This document shows positions 11,365-22,344 of a stretch of DNA of 64,000 nt, piece by piece. Source of the stretch: Apostichopus japonicus (Eukaryota; Echinodermata; Holothuroidea; Aspidochirotida; Stichopodidae); contig NC_092579.1 of the NCBI RefSeq assembly GCF_037975245.1, forward strand, positions 24,597,166 through 24,661,165, read 5' to 3'. The notes below the pieces were generated by a model. It did no database searches, was not told where the DNA came from, and saw only the letters and a program-made list of their open reading frames with translations. A program made the translations under genes and the position numbers. The first letter of the stretch is position 1, and every line of letters begins with the position of its first letter.

Positions 11365-11625
11365 TCAGAAAGAGGACCGGAAGAGTGGTCCCGTCCCTTC
11401 CGGAACTCTTGTAATTGCCTGCTTGGCCAGCAGGGCCAGAATTTCCCCTTCTAGAGCTAAGCGTTTGACGGGGTCCGTGGGTGTGAGTGTCTGCCTTCCT
11501 CCGCCCCTGAAAGGCGGCTGGAGGAGAATTCTATTTTGTACCCGTGTGTGACTGTGTCCAACACCCACTTGTCGCCGCCAATGGATTCCCATTGCTGGGA
11601 GAAGTTTGTAAGTCTCCCCCCCACC
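11365..11625 (-). pseudogene. DIRS reverse transcriptase N-terminal part, frameshifted
   Basis: Fragments typical of the region before the RT palm are visible in two frames. WESIGGDKWVLDTVTHGYKI is read in the frame that covers 11457-11699. PPFRGGG, VKRLALEGEI and AITRVPEGTGPLFRSSF are read in the frame covering 11365-11592. The frame changes near 11525 and again near 11380, after which TKKRDGTWRPILNLKPLN leads into the palm domain. The arrangement shows at least two indels relative to an intact pol. Confidence 0.75.
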
Positions 11626-11655
11626 AGCGGAATGGCAGCGGAGAGGTGGGCACCC

Positions 11656-12579
11656 CTAGGGCTGGGCGGCGAACGCTGGTCGAGTGGAGGAGCGGTCACT
11701 GTCCCGTCTGGTCGACGTCGAGCCTCTGCCTCCTCTGGGAGCCCAGGGACGGGTTGGACGGAAGGCTGCCCCCCGGCTTCTGCCTCTGAGAGTTCCTCTG
11801 CTCATAGATATGGCGGGTGCTGCTCTCGTTCCCCTGGGTGCTCTGCTCTCCCTCGGGCGGAAGGGTCTGGTTCTCTGAGTAGCCGGGGGTCGGAATTCTG
11901 ATTTGGCCAGAGTCTCTCTCCGGGCCACCTCTTCCTGCAGTTTCTTTTGGAAGCAGCCCGCAAAGAGGTCTTCCCCGAGGATTGGTAGCTCCAGCATTCT
12001 GTCCTTAGCCTCCGTCGATGGCCAATGGATGGCGGAGACGATGCTTTGTCTACGGGCCTTTACGGACCTGGTAGCGATCCTTGCAAATTGATCGTACGCG
12101 AGGCTGACAAGGGGGCCCAGCAGCAGGAGGAGCTGGCCCGCTTCGTCCCTGGATACTTGGCTGCTGTCCTCAGGGAGTTGTTGGTGGTGTCGCATGAGGA
12201 CTTCGGCTGATAGCCTTAGTACCGATGCGAACTTCATGCCCGAACGGGCTGCCATGTCCACCTCTACCAAGAGCTCTTCTAGCTTCCTCTGGGCCAGGGT
12301 TTTGAACAAGTGTGTGGATGAGGCCCCTTGTTCGGCTTTTAATCTCTCCTTGGCCTCCTGGGGGATAGTTGGACATTTAAATAGATCCCTCCAGGCCTCG
12401 TCAGGTACCCTGACCGCTCTGTCTGCCCTGGCCGGGAAGGCCGTCCACTTGGTCTTGTTGGCAATGGCCTCAAATCTGTCATAACAGGTTGCGTCTACTG
12501 GTATGGTAGTCTTGGGCTTAGATGAAGCCTCGCCGGTCGCCGTCAATTTTGATACCCGGCCCGCCTTCTGCGGTTGCAT
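11656..12579 (-). pseudogene. DIRS gag, central and C-terminal part
   Basis: This 307-residue open frame has a mostly helical capsid-like middle (residues about 25-220, for example CYDRFEAIANKTKW and LVSLAYDQFARIATRSVKARRQ). It ends in a basic Arg/Gly-rich tail (GTLRGRSRG, RGGRGSTSTRR), as in nucleic-acid-binding gag tails. The upstream gag segment is in a different frame; the break falls at a GGGG run near 12602, where one extra base would explain it. It overlaps the start of the pol region in another frame. Assignment as gag is from position and composition, not from a recognised sequence motif. Confidence 0.75.
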
Positions 12580-13267
12580 CTCGGGTTCCTCGACCCCAGG
12601 TGTCGTCTGAATATGTCTGCCGCCCGTGTTATTAGCTCCTGAGGGAGGGCTCCTCCCGTCACGGGCGCTTCCTCCGGCTCGTAATTATGGCCAAAGTTGT
12701 CCTCCATAGGATCGTAGTCGAGAGGATCTGGATCTATAGGATCCCCTTCGTCCTCCAAGCCGGAAAGATTCACCGACGCTCTGCAATCCAGAGCGTCCGG
12801 GTCCGGGGCCGGTTGCGGGGCCATGGTCAGTACGGGGCTAGTGGGGCCTGGTGCCACGTCGGCTACCGTGGACGTCCTTTGCTCCAGCAGGGGCCGTAGC
12901 AGGCCGGTGAGTTTTGATAGCCAAGCTGGCTCCTCCTCCTGACGCCGTCTCGGGGACCGGCGCCTCCTCTTAGCTCTTCTGTATCCGTCGTCGGAGGAGT
13001 CCGAGGACTCGTCGGAGACCGGAGAGTATCTCTTCCTCTCCCTCCGTCTTGGGGATCTTGTATGTGACCCCGATCTCTCTCTTCTGGGTCGGCGGGAGGT
13101 CTCTCTCCCCCTACTTTCTCGGGCCGGGATCTCCGTCGGAACCCGCCTCTCCGGCTCCCTGTCCGGCTCCCTGGAACGGGACCGGCTCCGTCTCCGCGAC
13201 CCCTTGGTTGCTCTCTCTTTTGGACCCGAGCCCTCCACGGCCGGAGGGCTGCACTCCGTGGGTCTGT
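12543..13267 (-). pseudogene. DIRS gag, Arg/Ser-rich middle part
   Basis: About 231 residues, starting with a strongly Arg/Ser-rich stretch (SRRRSRSRSREPDREPE, RRERKRYSP), then an acidic stretch (EDEGDPIDPDPLDYDP, residues about 165-190), then TRAADIFRRHL leading into the next gag segment. The segment upstream (13268-13774) is in a third frame, so a second indel lies near 13250-13300. The SR-like composition could be mistaken for a splicing factor, but its position between the terminal repeat and pol makes gag the better reading. Confidence 0.7.
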
Positions 13268-13774
13268 TTAGCTGCGGCCCGGACTGAGACGGAGTCTCCA
13301 GCCCGGCCGAGCTGTGCCTCTGCTTTGGAGGTCTTTTCTTGGCAGGAGCCTTGCCTTTGCTCCTGCCCTTCCCTCTGGCCGTAACTGATCCAGACGTAGC
13401 CGGGCCGTTAGGGGAATTCTTTCTCTTTCTCTTTCCTCTCTCTCTACCTCTTTCTCTCCTTCGGCCCTCTCCTGGCCACTCTCCTCCACCTCTCTCTCTA
13501 CTACTCCCTCCTCCTCTCTATCTCCTGTTACTCCTGGAACCTCCGGAGCCCCGATTACGCTCGGGATCGAGTCCAGCCTTCCCTGGAGCTTGCTTTGTAA
13601 GCCCTCAAGCCACAGGTCGATGTCCTGCCACTGAGCTGGTGTAAACTTAATACACACCAGGCAGGGGTCTCGTCGAGTGCAGAATCTGCATTTCGGACAA
13701 AGGTCGTGTTCGTCCCAGGCTCTGCCTGGGCGAAACATCGAGCAGTTGATGCACTTCAATGGATTGCGGGACAT
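13268..13774 (-). pseudogene. DIRS gag N-terminus with cysteine pairs
   Basis: This 168-residue frame starts MSRNPLKCINC about 390 bp inside the right terminal repeat. Cysteines lie at 8, 11, 26, 29, 32, 38 and 41 as CxxC pairs, suggesting a small zinc-binding fold. It is followed by FTPAQWQDIDLWLEGLQ and a long Glu/Arg-rich stretch. The ATG is supported because the second DIRS copy (46116-47476) starts the same way, MSRSHLKCVNC. The function of this zinc-knuckle-like segment in the element is not known to me; RNA or DNA binding is an inference. Confidence 0.75.
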
Positions 13775-14162
13775 ACTGAATAACCGGATTAAGGAAGATT
13801 ACTTCTTAGTGATAAGTGAACAACAATAGAAGCTTAACGTAAGAAGGGAGAACTAGGGAGGGAATTAGGCTTAGGTGGAGCGAGCGTAACCTAGCAACGG
13901 TAAACAAGGTAACGCTACGAGGTGGCCTAACCCCCGGCCTACCCCCGCCGCAAAACAACCCAAGGAGGAAACGCACTACGAAAACAGTCCCCAAAACCCT
14001 CCCTTTTTGATAAAAAGGATACTCATCGGTCAGGAAAGGACTGTCAAACTTCTAAAGATCCGAAGCTAAAAAACTTCCGGCGATAGTCAAAGAAAACCAA
14101 GACAATTTTCCAAGGAAACTATCCACAAGAAAAATATGCGTGTAGGCACTTGGAATGGTAGA

Positions 14163-14285
14163 ATGAAAAAGGAGGAGGGACCGGAAGGGGGGTCCGGTCA
14201 TAGAGGGCGCACAGTGTTATTTATTTACCAGGACTTTATAGGCACAGTAGAATGAGGTGCTAAGGTTGTGAGGAGACAGGCAAGC
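14163..14285 (-). repeat. Right inverted terminal repeat of the DIRS element
   Basis: This is the partner of 8230-8352 (123 bp, about 97% identical by eye). It lies upstream of gag in the element's sense direction, so it is the 5' terminal repeat and probably holds the promoter. Diverged relatives occur at 56230-56362 and 47391-47476. Confidence 0.93.
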
Positions 14286-14302
14286 GAGGAGCGAAGTAAA
14301 TA

Positions 14303-15299
14303 CTGTGCATTATTTTTGCAGTCTTTCTGACCATGAAGTTCTGTTGTACAGTAGTTTTCTGTGCGATATTTGCATGTAACTCATTCATAAAGATACAATG
14401 AGAGGTAGTGAATTGACACTACTGAATCAACATTACATGTATGCTGTACTAGTAAAGGGATTGGACCAGGCCAGGGTTGGGGTTAGTTGCCCAGTGGATG
14501 CAGGAAAGGGGAATTATGTAAAACTGAAGAACATAGCACTTGGCATAGTTAAACTGTTTAATATGGCAAATAAGCCCACAAAAATTGGTCAAAATTATAA
14601 TTTCAAGTCTATCTGTGGCTTTGCCTGTGGTGGCCAAAGAAATTTATAAGGCTCCAATTAGATAACACCATAACTGGTTTAAAAGTACAGTATTTTGGGG
14701 GTTTTATTCCCTGGATTTCCAACTCTCATCACAGCGTGTGTATGCCTATATCATTGCATAGAATCCATGTAAAGGAGTCTGTGTGTACAGTGAGCGTCAT
14801 CCAGAATTGAATGGCAATTGTTCCAGCTCCCATGATCATAGTTGGACAGTCATTTCATTGTGTTTGTCTTAGTCATAGTATACACAATTGATCTTTTTCA
14901 TGTTACCACTGTACGCATTGTTTCTTTGCGCATCAGCGGGAATCAGGATACAGCATCATATGTTCTTCAGAGAATAATTTATGCAGTATCCAGTCACAAA
15001 ATGCTATGCAAATGGACAAATTGCTACACAAGTGGAATAGAAAGATCAGAGCCTTCAAAACTGCTACACAAAATTTGAACACTAAATTATGCCCCCATTC
15101 TTGCAGGGAAATATTAAAAAATGCACTTAAAATGCGCATTTCCATTACCACCCACAGGGATGCATGCTTTTACTAAGTGGATGCAAACTTTTTTGAGGTG
15201 TTGTGCCCCTGGGATGCAAGTTTTAAAATCGAAATTTAACAATACTGTTCAAATATAGCTTTTATACTGTACAAAGCTAGTTTTTGGCTTATTGTGTTT
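14303..15299. other. Intronic sequence with no supported feature
   Basis: The ORFs at 14398-14649 and 14842-15151 overlap on both strands and lack splice signals. Near 15145-15220 a short stretch repeats 'gggatgcaa..ttt', but no element ends were found. Confidence 0.45.
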
Positions 15300-15796
15300 A
15301 GAAACTTTCCAGGCTTCATGGTCTGTTGACCTCACATGTATGATTATTGATCTCAAGAGAAAACAGTAGGATTCTTGTACTCAATCAAGTGGATCTACAT
15401 ACTGTACCAAGCAGAAGTTAATCTACTATGAACTCAAATGACCATTGACCTCCTAGATATTCTACTATTTCTTTTCAGTCACCAAGGTGGACCAACGTAA
15501 TCTATATGAACTTCATGTAGATACTTTATTTGGGTGTTATCTTGTTAACTATGTCTTCGATATGTCTTCGATTTGTTCCTCTGGTGATTTCAAGTGACCT
15601 TTGAGCTTTAAGAAAACAATAGTGTTCTCTGAAAAGCAATAGGGTTCTCTTACTTACATTTATACACAATGTTAATCCAACAAATACTTTTTGAGTTATT
15701 CCGTTTGCAAGCCAAAGCATGGAACACACACATACACATTAACCATCACCAACACATAGATTCCTTTTGCCTTCGGTGGCAAGGAATAACAAAAGG
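15300..15796. repeat. Dispersed TGACC-unit repeat, block 2, ending in its hairpin end
   Basis: Three or so units (TGACCTCACATG, GTGACCTTTGAGC and related) end at 'attccttttgccttcggtggcaaggaat', about 15760-15786. This end forms a short hairpin and contains the inverse of the family's left end, GATTCCTTGCCA. Confidence 0.65.
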
Positions 15797-15812
15797 ACAG
15801 TTAGCTTTGTGA

Positions 15813-16948
15813 TTCCTTACCATACAATTTCCTCAAAAAATTCAAGATTGCTATCTGACTAATGTAGAGCAAGTAAGTTTAATTTGTTCAAGATTTAAGT
15901 GAGAACCAGAGAAGATTTGTAGCAATCCCTTGTGGACATCAACCACGTCATTCACTCACAAGGATTTTACAACTTATAGAATTTTAAATCAGCATCTGTC
16001 AATATCCAGAAAGAACAGTCCTACTACAGTATATGAAATATAGACACATTTTACCAATGGTGAGCAAGCAAATCCCTTTAATAGTTGTTCAGCTGTACCT
16101 GACATTGTTCATACACTATGAAATAATGGCCAAGTTTTCCACCATTTGAAATAGCCAATTTGTGCCCATTTGAGACAACCTCTTGAAGCTCACAAGATGA
16201 AACCTGATTAGGAGGTTTAGGGGCACGTTTAAAGCAAGAGTATGAACACTGAAGCAGATTTCATTACATGGATGCCAGGTATGTTTCCTTGAAGACCTAT
16301 AGAGCTCATTCACAAACCAAACTGAACTAAACTTGACCAAACATTGTTCACCAAAAGAGAATCATAACAATGAAGAATTCACAGACTAACTGCAACATTA
16401 ACATTGGAGTTATCATGATTAAAAGGTTTTCAGAGTTTGATACCTGTTGACCTCATGTGACCTTAAACCTCTAATAATTTTGATAGGATTCTTGCACTCA
16501 CCAAGCTGGATCTACACACTACGCATGAAGTTCAAAAGAGATGTATTTCTTGTGTTATTGTGTTAACAAGATTTTCACTTTCACTTAAATGTTAAGTGCA
16601 AATGACCTTTGACTTCTACCAATTTCAATAGGGTTCCTTTCCTCAACAAGCTGAATCTGCATACCATGTAAAAAGTTCAACAAAGATGTACTTATTGAGT
16701 TATCATGTTCACAAAATTGTCAGACTTTGACCTCTGTTGACCCCAAATGACCATTGGACTTCACAGAAACAATAGGCTTCTTGTATTCAATAAGACTGAT
16801 CCACACACCAAGTATGAAGTTAAAACACCGTTCACCTTTTTGAGTTACTTTGTTTACAAGCATGTGTCACATACTTACTCACACTAATGCACACACACAC
16901 GCTATCACTATCGCATAGATTCCTTTGCCTCTGGCAAGAAATCAAAAA
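15813..16948. repeat. TGACC-unit repeat, copy A with both ends
   Basis: The left end is 'gattccttaccatac', followed by a unique-looking leader (gactaatgtagagcaagtaag, then gagaaccagagaagatttg) that recurs at 36993 and 53215. Next come about three tandem TGACC units (16380-16880), a CA-rich stretch, and the right end 'attcctttgcctctggcaagaaatc'. The ends are inverted relative to each other (ATTCCTTGCCA / TGGCAAGGAAT), so the copy looks like a bounded element with internal tandem repeats. No protein is encoded. Confidence 0.65.
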
Positions 16949-17684
16949 TGTTATCTATTCTCTATAGACAAAGAAGAGCAAGAAGGGCTAAGATTGTGAA
17001 GTGAAAGCAAAGCAAGGAACTGATGTAAATAACACCAATTAATTTAAACTTCCATCAACACAACATCTCAACTAGCAGTGGTTTAGCTGAAAGGAATGTT
17101 AGCAGATACGGGAAACTTGATGCATGCACAAATCTTGGCTTAAGTGTGCCCCAACATTTGCATTTTGCATCTGGCCTAGTTGTGAGTGTGTGTACTTGGG
17201 GTTTGTTTCTCAAAAGGAAATGTTTGCACTATGACATACCACAAATATCACAAAAATAACATTCTTGCTAAATTATCTTCTAAAGAAGGTCATTAACAGA
17301 TTTCATGTTTGCGCCTCCCTGGACCCCAGATGACCTTTGATCCTTTCTTTCATCTTTCGTATAAACATTAATGCAGCCAATAACATGGGCTACATGGATG
17401 ACTTTGATGAAATATGGATCAGAGCTCTGCTTACAAGCATGCAATACCTATACAACTCCATTGGTGAGACAGCTAGGTTGATTAATTGCCATGGCATAAG
17501 CTACATTTACTTGGAATGTCAATTATCGTAAAAAGTGTGTTAAAAATGTAATGCCTCACTAGATGATGTGGATGACCTCACTGTCCCTACCTGTTTGAAG
17601 AAATATATTAAATTCATCAATTAATTTGATATATGAGATCAGATATGAACGAACCAATAGAATATCTAGAAACTTTCTGCTTAC

Positions 17685-18847
17685 CCTTTTGTAGCTAGTC
17701 TTCCATTCAGATTGATCCTTGGTTCCATAAAGTTCTCTCTTGGTGGTCTGCCCAGCAGTGTGTCCACAAAATCTGCTGCCTCTGAGCCTGCATGTGGTCT
17801 TCTTTTTAGTTTATTACCAGTTTTCGATACAATAGAGTCACTTGATCTGCTACTTTCAGTTGAAACCTCTTCGTCAGTTTCCCTATGCGAGCTTAAAGAA
17901 CCTTGTGATGCAATCAAGTCTCTGGGACCAAAGAGTGTGATACGATCAATCTCTGATGGAAGGCTCTGTCCTTTGAAATGTGACGGAGGGTCCTCAAGTG
18001 GTGTGATATTATCCAAGCTAGAGCCATTAACAAACAGGGGGTGATGTTTATCAAGTTGATCCTCTGACATACTTAATGTCTGTAATAGAGGTTTACCCTT
18101 AAGAGGAGAGCAGATTGATTCTTCTCTAAATAAATAATCTCTTGATTTTAACTCTTTGACACTGTACTTGCTAGGTCGTAACTTTCCTTTCTGAAATAGG
18201 ACACCATCTTTGCCATTCCCTCCTCTATGGTAATCAGGTCGAGTGCGAACACTCAGCCTATCTTCTTGACTTAGCTGTTGAAGCCTATCCTCCACAGACT
18301 TGGATTCTAAGTTACCCATGCTACCTGGGTACATACCTTGGTCATAGCCAAGCCCAGCAGACTCTTCAGGAACCCCAGAACCATCAGATAAAGTTCTATG
18401 TAAATAGGTTGATTTTGAGAATAACTTCGGCTTCCGCCATTCTCTCTGCTTCTTCACAGCTGTTGCATTCTTCAAGTAACGACTTTTCTTGCTAATACCA
18501 GAGTTGCCAAAACTCAGTCCAGGTATAAGGTCTCCCCTAGCATTAAACGCCTTTGTTGTCTGGTGTGCGAGCTCTCTTTGATTCCTCTTTCCCTTCTCTG
18601 GTCCCCTGAAAGCCTCGATAGGCATCATGTGTAGGTTCTCATCACATTCACTATGGCCATCACCATGTGAGAAATCTCGTTTGATGGAAGGATTTGACTT
18701 TCTCATATTCTGATGAACATTAGGACCTGGTAAAGATGATTGCTGTTCCTCCTCAGGTATGTTTGATCGATTAAGTCCTTCATTTGGGGAAGCAACCACA
18801 TGCTCACTTTCAAAGTCTTCGAAGCAATACTGTTCTGCCTCTTCCAT
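17685..18847 (-). CDS. Large coding exon of an unrecognised intron-rich gene (exon B)
   Basis: On the minus strand a good acceptor (ttctatttcag) ends at 18848, directly before ATGGAAGAGGC. A consensus donor GTAAGC follows the last exon base at 17685. The 1163 bp between stay open for 387 codons. The protein begins MEEAEQYCFEDFESEHV and ends NLNGRLATKG, with the last two bases completing a codon in the 250-383 exon. It is polar and Ser-rich with a basic cluster (KKSRYLKNATAVKKQREWRK) and no visible signal peptide, membrane segment or known domain. It is probably a disordered part of a scaffold or signalling protein. The ORF can be extended upstream to 18907, but the acceptor makes that part intronic. 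I do not recognise the family. Confidence 0.75.
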
Positions 18848-20506
18848 CTGAAATAGAATAAAAACAATGTTACTTCTCCTCAACAGGCCAGTTGTACAAT
18901 TTCTCATTTGGGATCGAATGCTTAGTTATGCTTTGAAGACTTAGTCATCATGGGAATTATCTTATCAATGTAAAAGCATCTTCGAAGTCACCTTCTGGCA
19001 AAATCTACTTTGTTTAAACCATAGTCATGTCTTGACTGGAAGACAGGAAGGAACTCTTGATTCACAAAATGACAGCTAAAACAGACATACATCCAGTTAA
19101 TTACTTAATCAAAGAAGTACTTTGGAGCTGTTTCCTCAAGTAGAACATTTCAACTTCTGATGAACAACGGAAGAATTAGACCTGAATACATTGTGTCGCA
19201 CACAGGTTTAAAGAGTAGGCCTACATAATAACAGACTGCAGGAAACTCCATTAAGCTCAATCATATCCAGACTATTGAGCCTCCATGCTTACAAAGTGTT
19301 ACTAATTTGCAGCTCTTTCAGTGCTTCCATCATCTATTTTAAGCATGCCTATGATCCTATCATCTCGGAATCTCCCTCAGGTCTGTTATTTTCAGTTTTA
19401 CTTTTTCTCTGCAAACATACCAGTAACAGCAATGCACTCCAAGCCACATCACAACAATTACTAAATGCTCCCTTGACATGTAACACAGTCACAAATGCAC
19501 ACACCATTTCATAATGTGCTCTATGCTACACTGTGGAGGCTATCCTTTATTCCTCCTTTCTTTAAATGATAAATATTTCTATCTCATCAAGGATCTGTGC
19601 TTTTAATTCCTGGTAAACATTTCTTAAACAGTCTAGTTTCAATTAAAGAGGAATATTAATGGCTAGTTTAGTTCTATAGTGACCATGCAATTAAGTGCAT
19701 CATAATTTGTTTCATCAAATTAGAGTCTTTCCTTTCAAAGCGTGATTACCATTCTTTAAAAAAAGTCAAAGCGAGATTACCACCCTTTTAAAGAAGAGTC
19801 AAGACTTCCTCTCTTCAGAAAGCACTGAGACAAAGAGGACTTGTTTAGTTGAGAGACTCCATTGAATCCCAGTTAAAAACTTAAAGTCTCAGTATTAAAG
19901 TGTTTGCTGATGAATTTCGGAAAACAAACTTCCGAAGCAGATTCAACTTCAATGATTCTTCTTCTAAATGCACTCTGACCAGGTGGGTTTAATGGAGAAA
20001 AGCTGTCCCAATCGAGAGAAATTTATTTTCTGTTGCCCTTATGGTGCGAACGATTGACCATAAAATCACTGAGACCGCACATATCAGCATGATCATTACA
20101 CAAATGTAACCAATATATACTTGTATCGTCCACTCGTAAGTCCTATGCGTAACGGTCGTAAACAAAACAGAGAGATTTGATTGGCTCATGATCTTTTGGG
20201 CAGGGCTTGCAAGTTTTGAGTGAAGTTTGTAGAATCTGTGGACTTGTTAAAAAATCTGGCGAATTTTATTTAGCTCAAAATGTTTACGACAGATAAGTCA
20301 ATCAAAATAAATTGCATAGAATGGTATTATTTTCACTGAGCTTATAGGGCAGTAAGCTGGAAAGGTCGAAGTTAATATTTGGCAAATACACATTGAGACT
20401 TTAAATAAAAATAGAAACACAACCAGCACTGTTACTTTTATCTGAATAACATATTGCAGACCATAAAAACTCCCTCAAACAAGGAATAATTTGGTTTCTT
20501 TCCAGC
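18848..20506. other. Sequence upstream of exon B, with a possible small membrane ORF
   Basis: Mostly AT-rich. The stretch 19989-20240 is richer in CpG than its surroundings and contains the 66-residue ORF described separately. A 20 bp word (aaagtcaaagcgagattacc) near 19765 resembles 'aaagcgtgattacc' at 19738, a small local duplication. Confidence 0.4.
19989..20189 (-). CDS. Possible small single-pass membrane protein (66 aa)
   Basis: The ORF starts MSQSNLSVLFTTV and has one clear hydrophobic segment, about residues 25-49 (YIGYICVMIMLICAVSVILW), followed by basic residues (IVRTIRA) and then a short tail to a stop. There is a potential N-glycosylation site NLS at 5-7 on the side opposite the basic residues, consistent with N-out topology. 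It lies on the same strand as the exon B gene, about 1.1 kb upstream of it, in a CpG-richer stretch. No family is recognised. It could be a real small protein, a first exon, or a chance ORF; hydrophobic ORFs arise easily in T-rich DNA. Confidence 0.25.
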   Translation of the reverse strand: MSQSNLSVLFTTVTHRTYEWTIQVYIGYICVMIMLICAVSVILWSIVRTIRATENKFLSIGTAFLH

Positions 20507-22229
20507 TAAGCTTGCACGGTTTCGTGAAAACTTACAACCGGTTTTTCTCTAGCAAAAAACCGAATCTGGCTCAAAAACCGTTTTTTTCCCCCCCCCCGAA
20601 TTTTTTTGAAAACATCCAAATCTCGATCGCTAAGATGCGTATTTTTTAAGCTTTACCAACAGCGAGTTCAAGTCTGTTCGTTTGCAGTAAAGGGTTAAAA
20701 ATAAGGAGAATAAATTCAAGAAATGTTACTGCCTTCATGACTCTCATTTTATAACCAACGTTAACTAAACTGAAGTAAATATGTCGAAAAGAAATTTGTT
20801 AGTGAAATTTTTTCTTTAAGTTTTAACATCTCGTACACGTATCGCTTGTCTTGTGTTTACTGTACTTCACGAAGTTCAAATTCGTGTTCAGAAAAAAATA
20901 TCACGGTCATGTTATATTATATTATATGTTATATTTTCGGAGATGAGGGCCGAGCGTACCCCATTATGACCAATTGGAGATCGTAAAAAAAAAATGCTTT
21001 ACAATATGATTGGTCCAATATACTCAGTAGTGGCTGACAAAGTGTTCGAAGGTACCAAATTGCACGAGGCTCTAGCCATGTTCGCGGGTGGTATCTTGGC
21101 GGTAAAATAAATTTCTCTTCAAGGAGTGAAGAGAATTTACCGTCTGCACTTTCAATTACAAGTTGAAAAATGTTGCTGGCAAAAGCGGGGATTAGGTCGG
21201 CAAAGAATATAAATTGTTAACGTTTAAGTTGGAAACATGTGTTCATCAATGTAAACAAAAAACCAAGTGAGAGATGTCTTGTCTGATAACTGATAAGAAG
21301 AAATGTTTAAAGGAAACTTACAAAGAAAATAAAGTCTATTAGCGTACAACGGAGAATTGTCCCAACAGCAACATCTGTAATTTCCAGCCATGTATGCAAC
21401 ATTTTTTACTCCTTTAATATTCCTTGACTCAAGCCTGACGCCAGGTGTCTCTTGTGAATAATGGACTGATTGTTCTAACGTTACTTGTTGCATCTTAGTT
21501 GTTAAACTCAGAGCCACCCCCCACGTGATTGTTCCAATGTTACTTGTTGCATCTTAGTTGTTAAACTCAGAGCCCCCCCTGTGATGGGTCTAATGTTACT
21601 TGTTGCATCTAGGTTGTTAAACTAACAGAGACCCCCCCCCTGCGACTGTACATGTCGTATGGTATTGTGGATTGCGCAATGTACCTTTCAAGTTTTAACG
21701 TTCATTTTTTGAACACGAACTGTGCTCAATGTGTTGGAAAAGATTTTCTCAATATCCTCTACTATTAAATTGCAGTTAAATAATAAGAACAACACAAAGA
21801 GGAGAAACACGTTGGATATAACAATTTATTTTGAACTGCATCTCGTCATTTGAGTGTGTACTTCTCACAACTACTAACGTTGGCCACCAAGGTCAGTTCA
21901 ATACTACAAGGTCACCTAACTGATGCACGCATGTAAGGGCTGCATAGCCTAATGTTAGGCCTAGCTATCCACCCTCAAGCACTGGTTATGGCGTGTGCCT
22001 ATCGTAGCTGACAATATCGTCTATCAGAAAAGCTTTCTCTTGTTGCAATTTAGTTTCATATTGCAAAAAGAACAGTAAATAGGAGAAACCAAAGTCAACA
22101 AACTGTGTTTTATTCCAGTATTTGCAATTCCCATTTCGGTTTTTCGGTTTTTTTAAAATAAAAAATAGTACCGAAATTCGGTCGGAAAAACCGGTTTCGG
22201 TACTAAAACCGGTTTACCGTGCAAGCCTA
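20507..22229. mobile_element. Non-autonomous hAT-like element, family 2 (ACCGGTTTTT subterminal motif)
   Basis: The ends are TAAGCTTGCACGGT and ACCGTGCAAGCCTA, inverted with one mismatch. An identical 8 bp direct repeat, TTTCCAGC, flanks them at 20499-20506 and 22230-22237. Inside the ends, motifs such as ACCGGTTTTT, AAAAACCG and CGGTTTTTCGG are repeated in opposing orientation (20535-20600, 22135-22215). The element is 1723 bp with no transposase. Near 21470-21640 it holds three copies of a unit of about 65 bp (gttacttgttgcatct..gttgttaaact). Confidence 0.85.
21473..21640. repeat. Three short tandem units inside hAT family 2
   Basis: The words 'taa(c/t)gttacttgttgcatct(t)agttgttaaact' occur at about 21477, 21536 and 21591, each followed by a C-rich run of varying length. 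The copies are partly degenerate. Confidence 0.7.
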
Positions 22230-22344
22230 TTTCCAGCTTTTTCAGATATTGAAGACTCAAGGAAAATGCTATTTGTCTAAAAGGCTGTGTTATATTGCTA
22301 CCAAGATGTGAACTAAGTTTGTTTCTCATGGTTTTCTATTTAAT

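Larger units (their letters stand above)
8191..14302 (-). mobile_element. DIRS-like tyrosine-recombinase retrotransposon, nearly full length, decayed
   Basis: This 6.1 kb element is distinctly more GC- and CpG-rich than its surroundings. Read on the minus strand, it carries gag, reverse transcriptase (YLDD), RNase H, a DIRS-type methyltransferase-like region and the front of a tyrosine recombinase, in that order. It ends in 123 bp inverted repeats (8230-8352 and 14163-14285). Near its 3' end it has an internal complementary region (8825-8923) made of the reverse complements of both outer termini. This is the diagnostic layout of DIRS elements, which replicate through a circular intermediate joined by the recombinase, without an integrase. 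No target-site duplication was found, as expected. Frameshifts in gag and RT, one in-frame TGA, and loss of the recombinase C-terminus make this copy non-autonomous. Confidence 0.93.

Noticed and set aside
12543-13238. SR-protein-like Arg/Ser-rich ORF
   Set aside because: It resembles a splicing factor in composition only. It has no RNA-recognition motif and lies between gag segments of the DIRS element.
18848-18907. N-terminal extension of the exon B ORF
   Set aside because: The codons upstream of 18847 lie beyond a strong splice acceptor (ttctatttcag), so they are probably intron.
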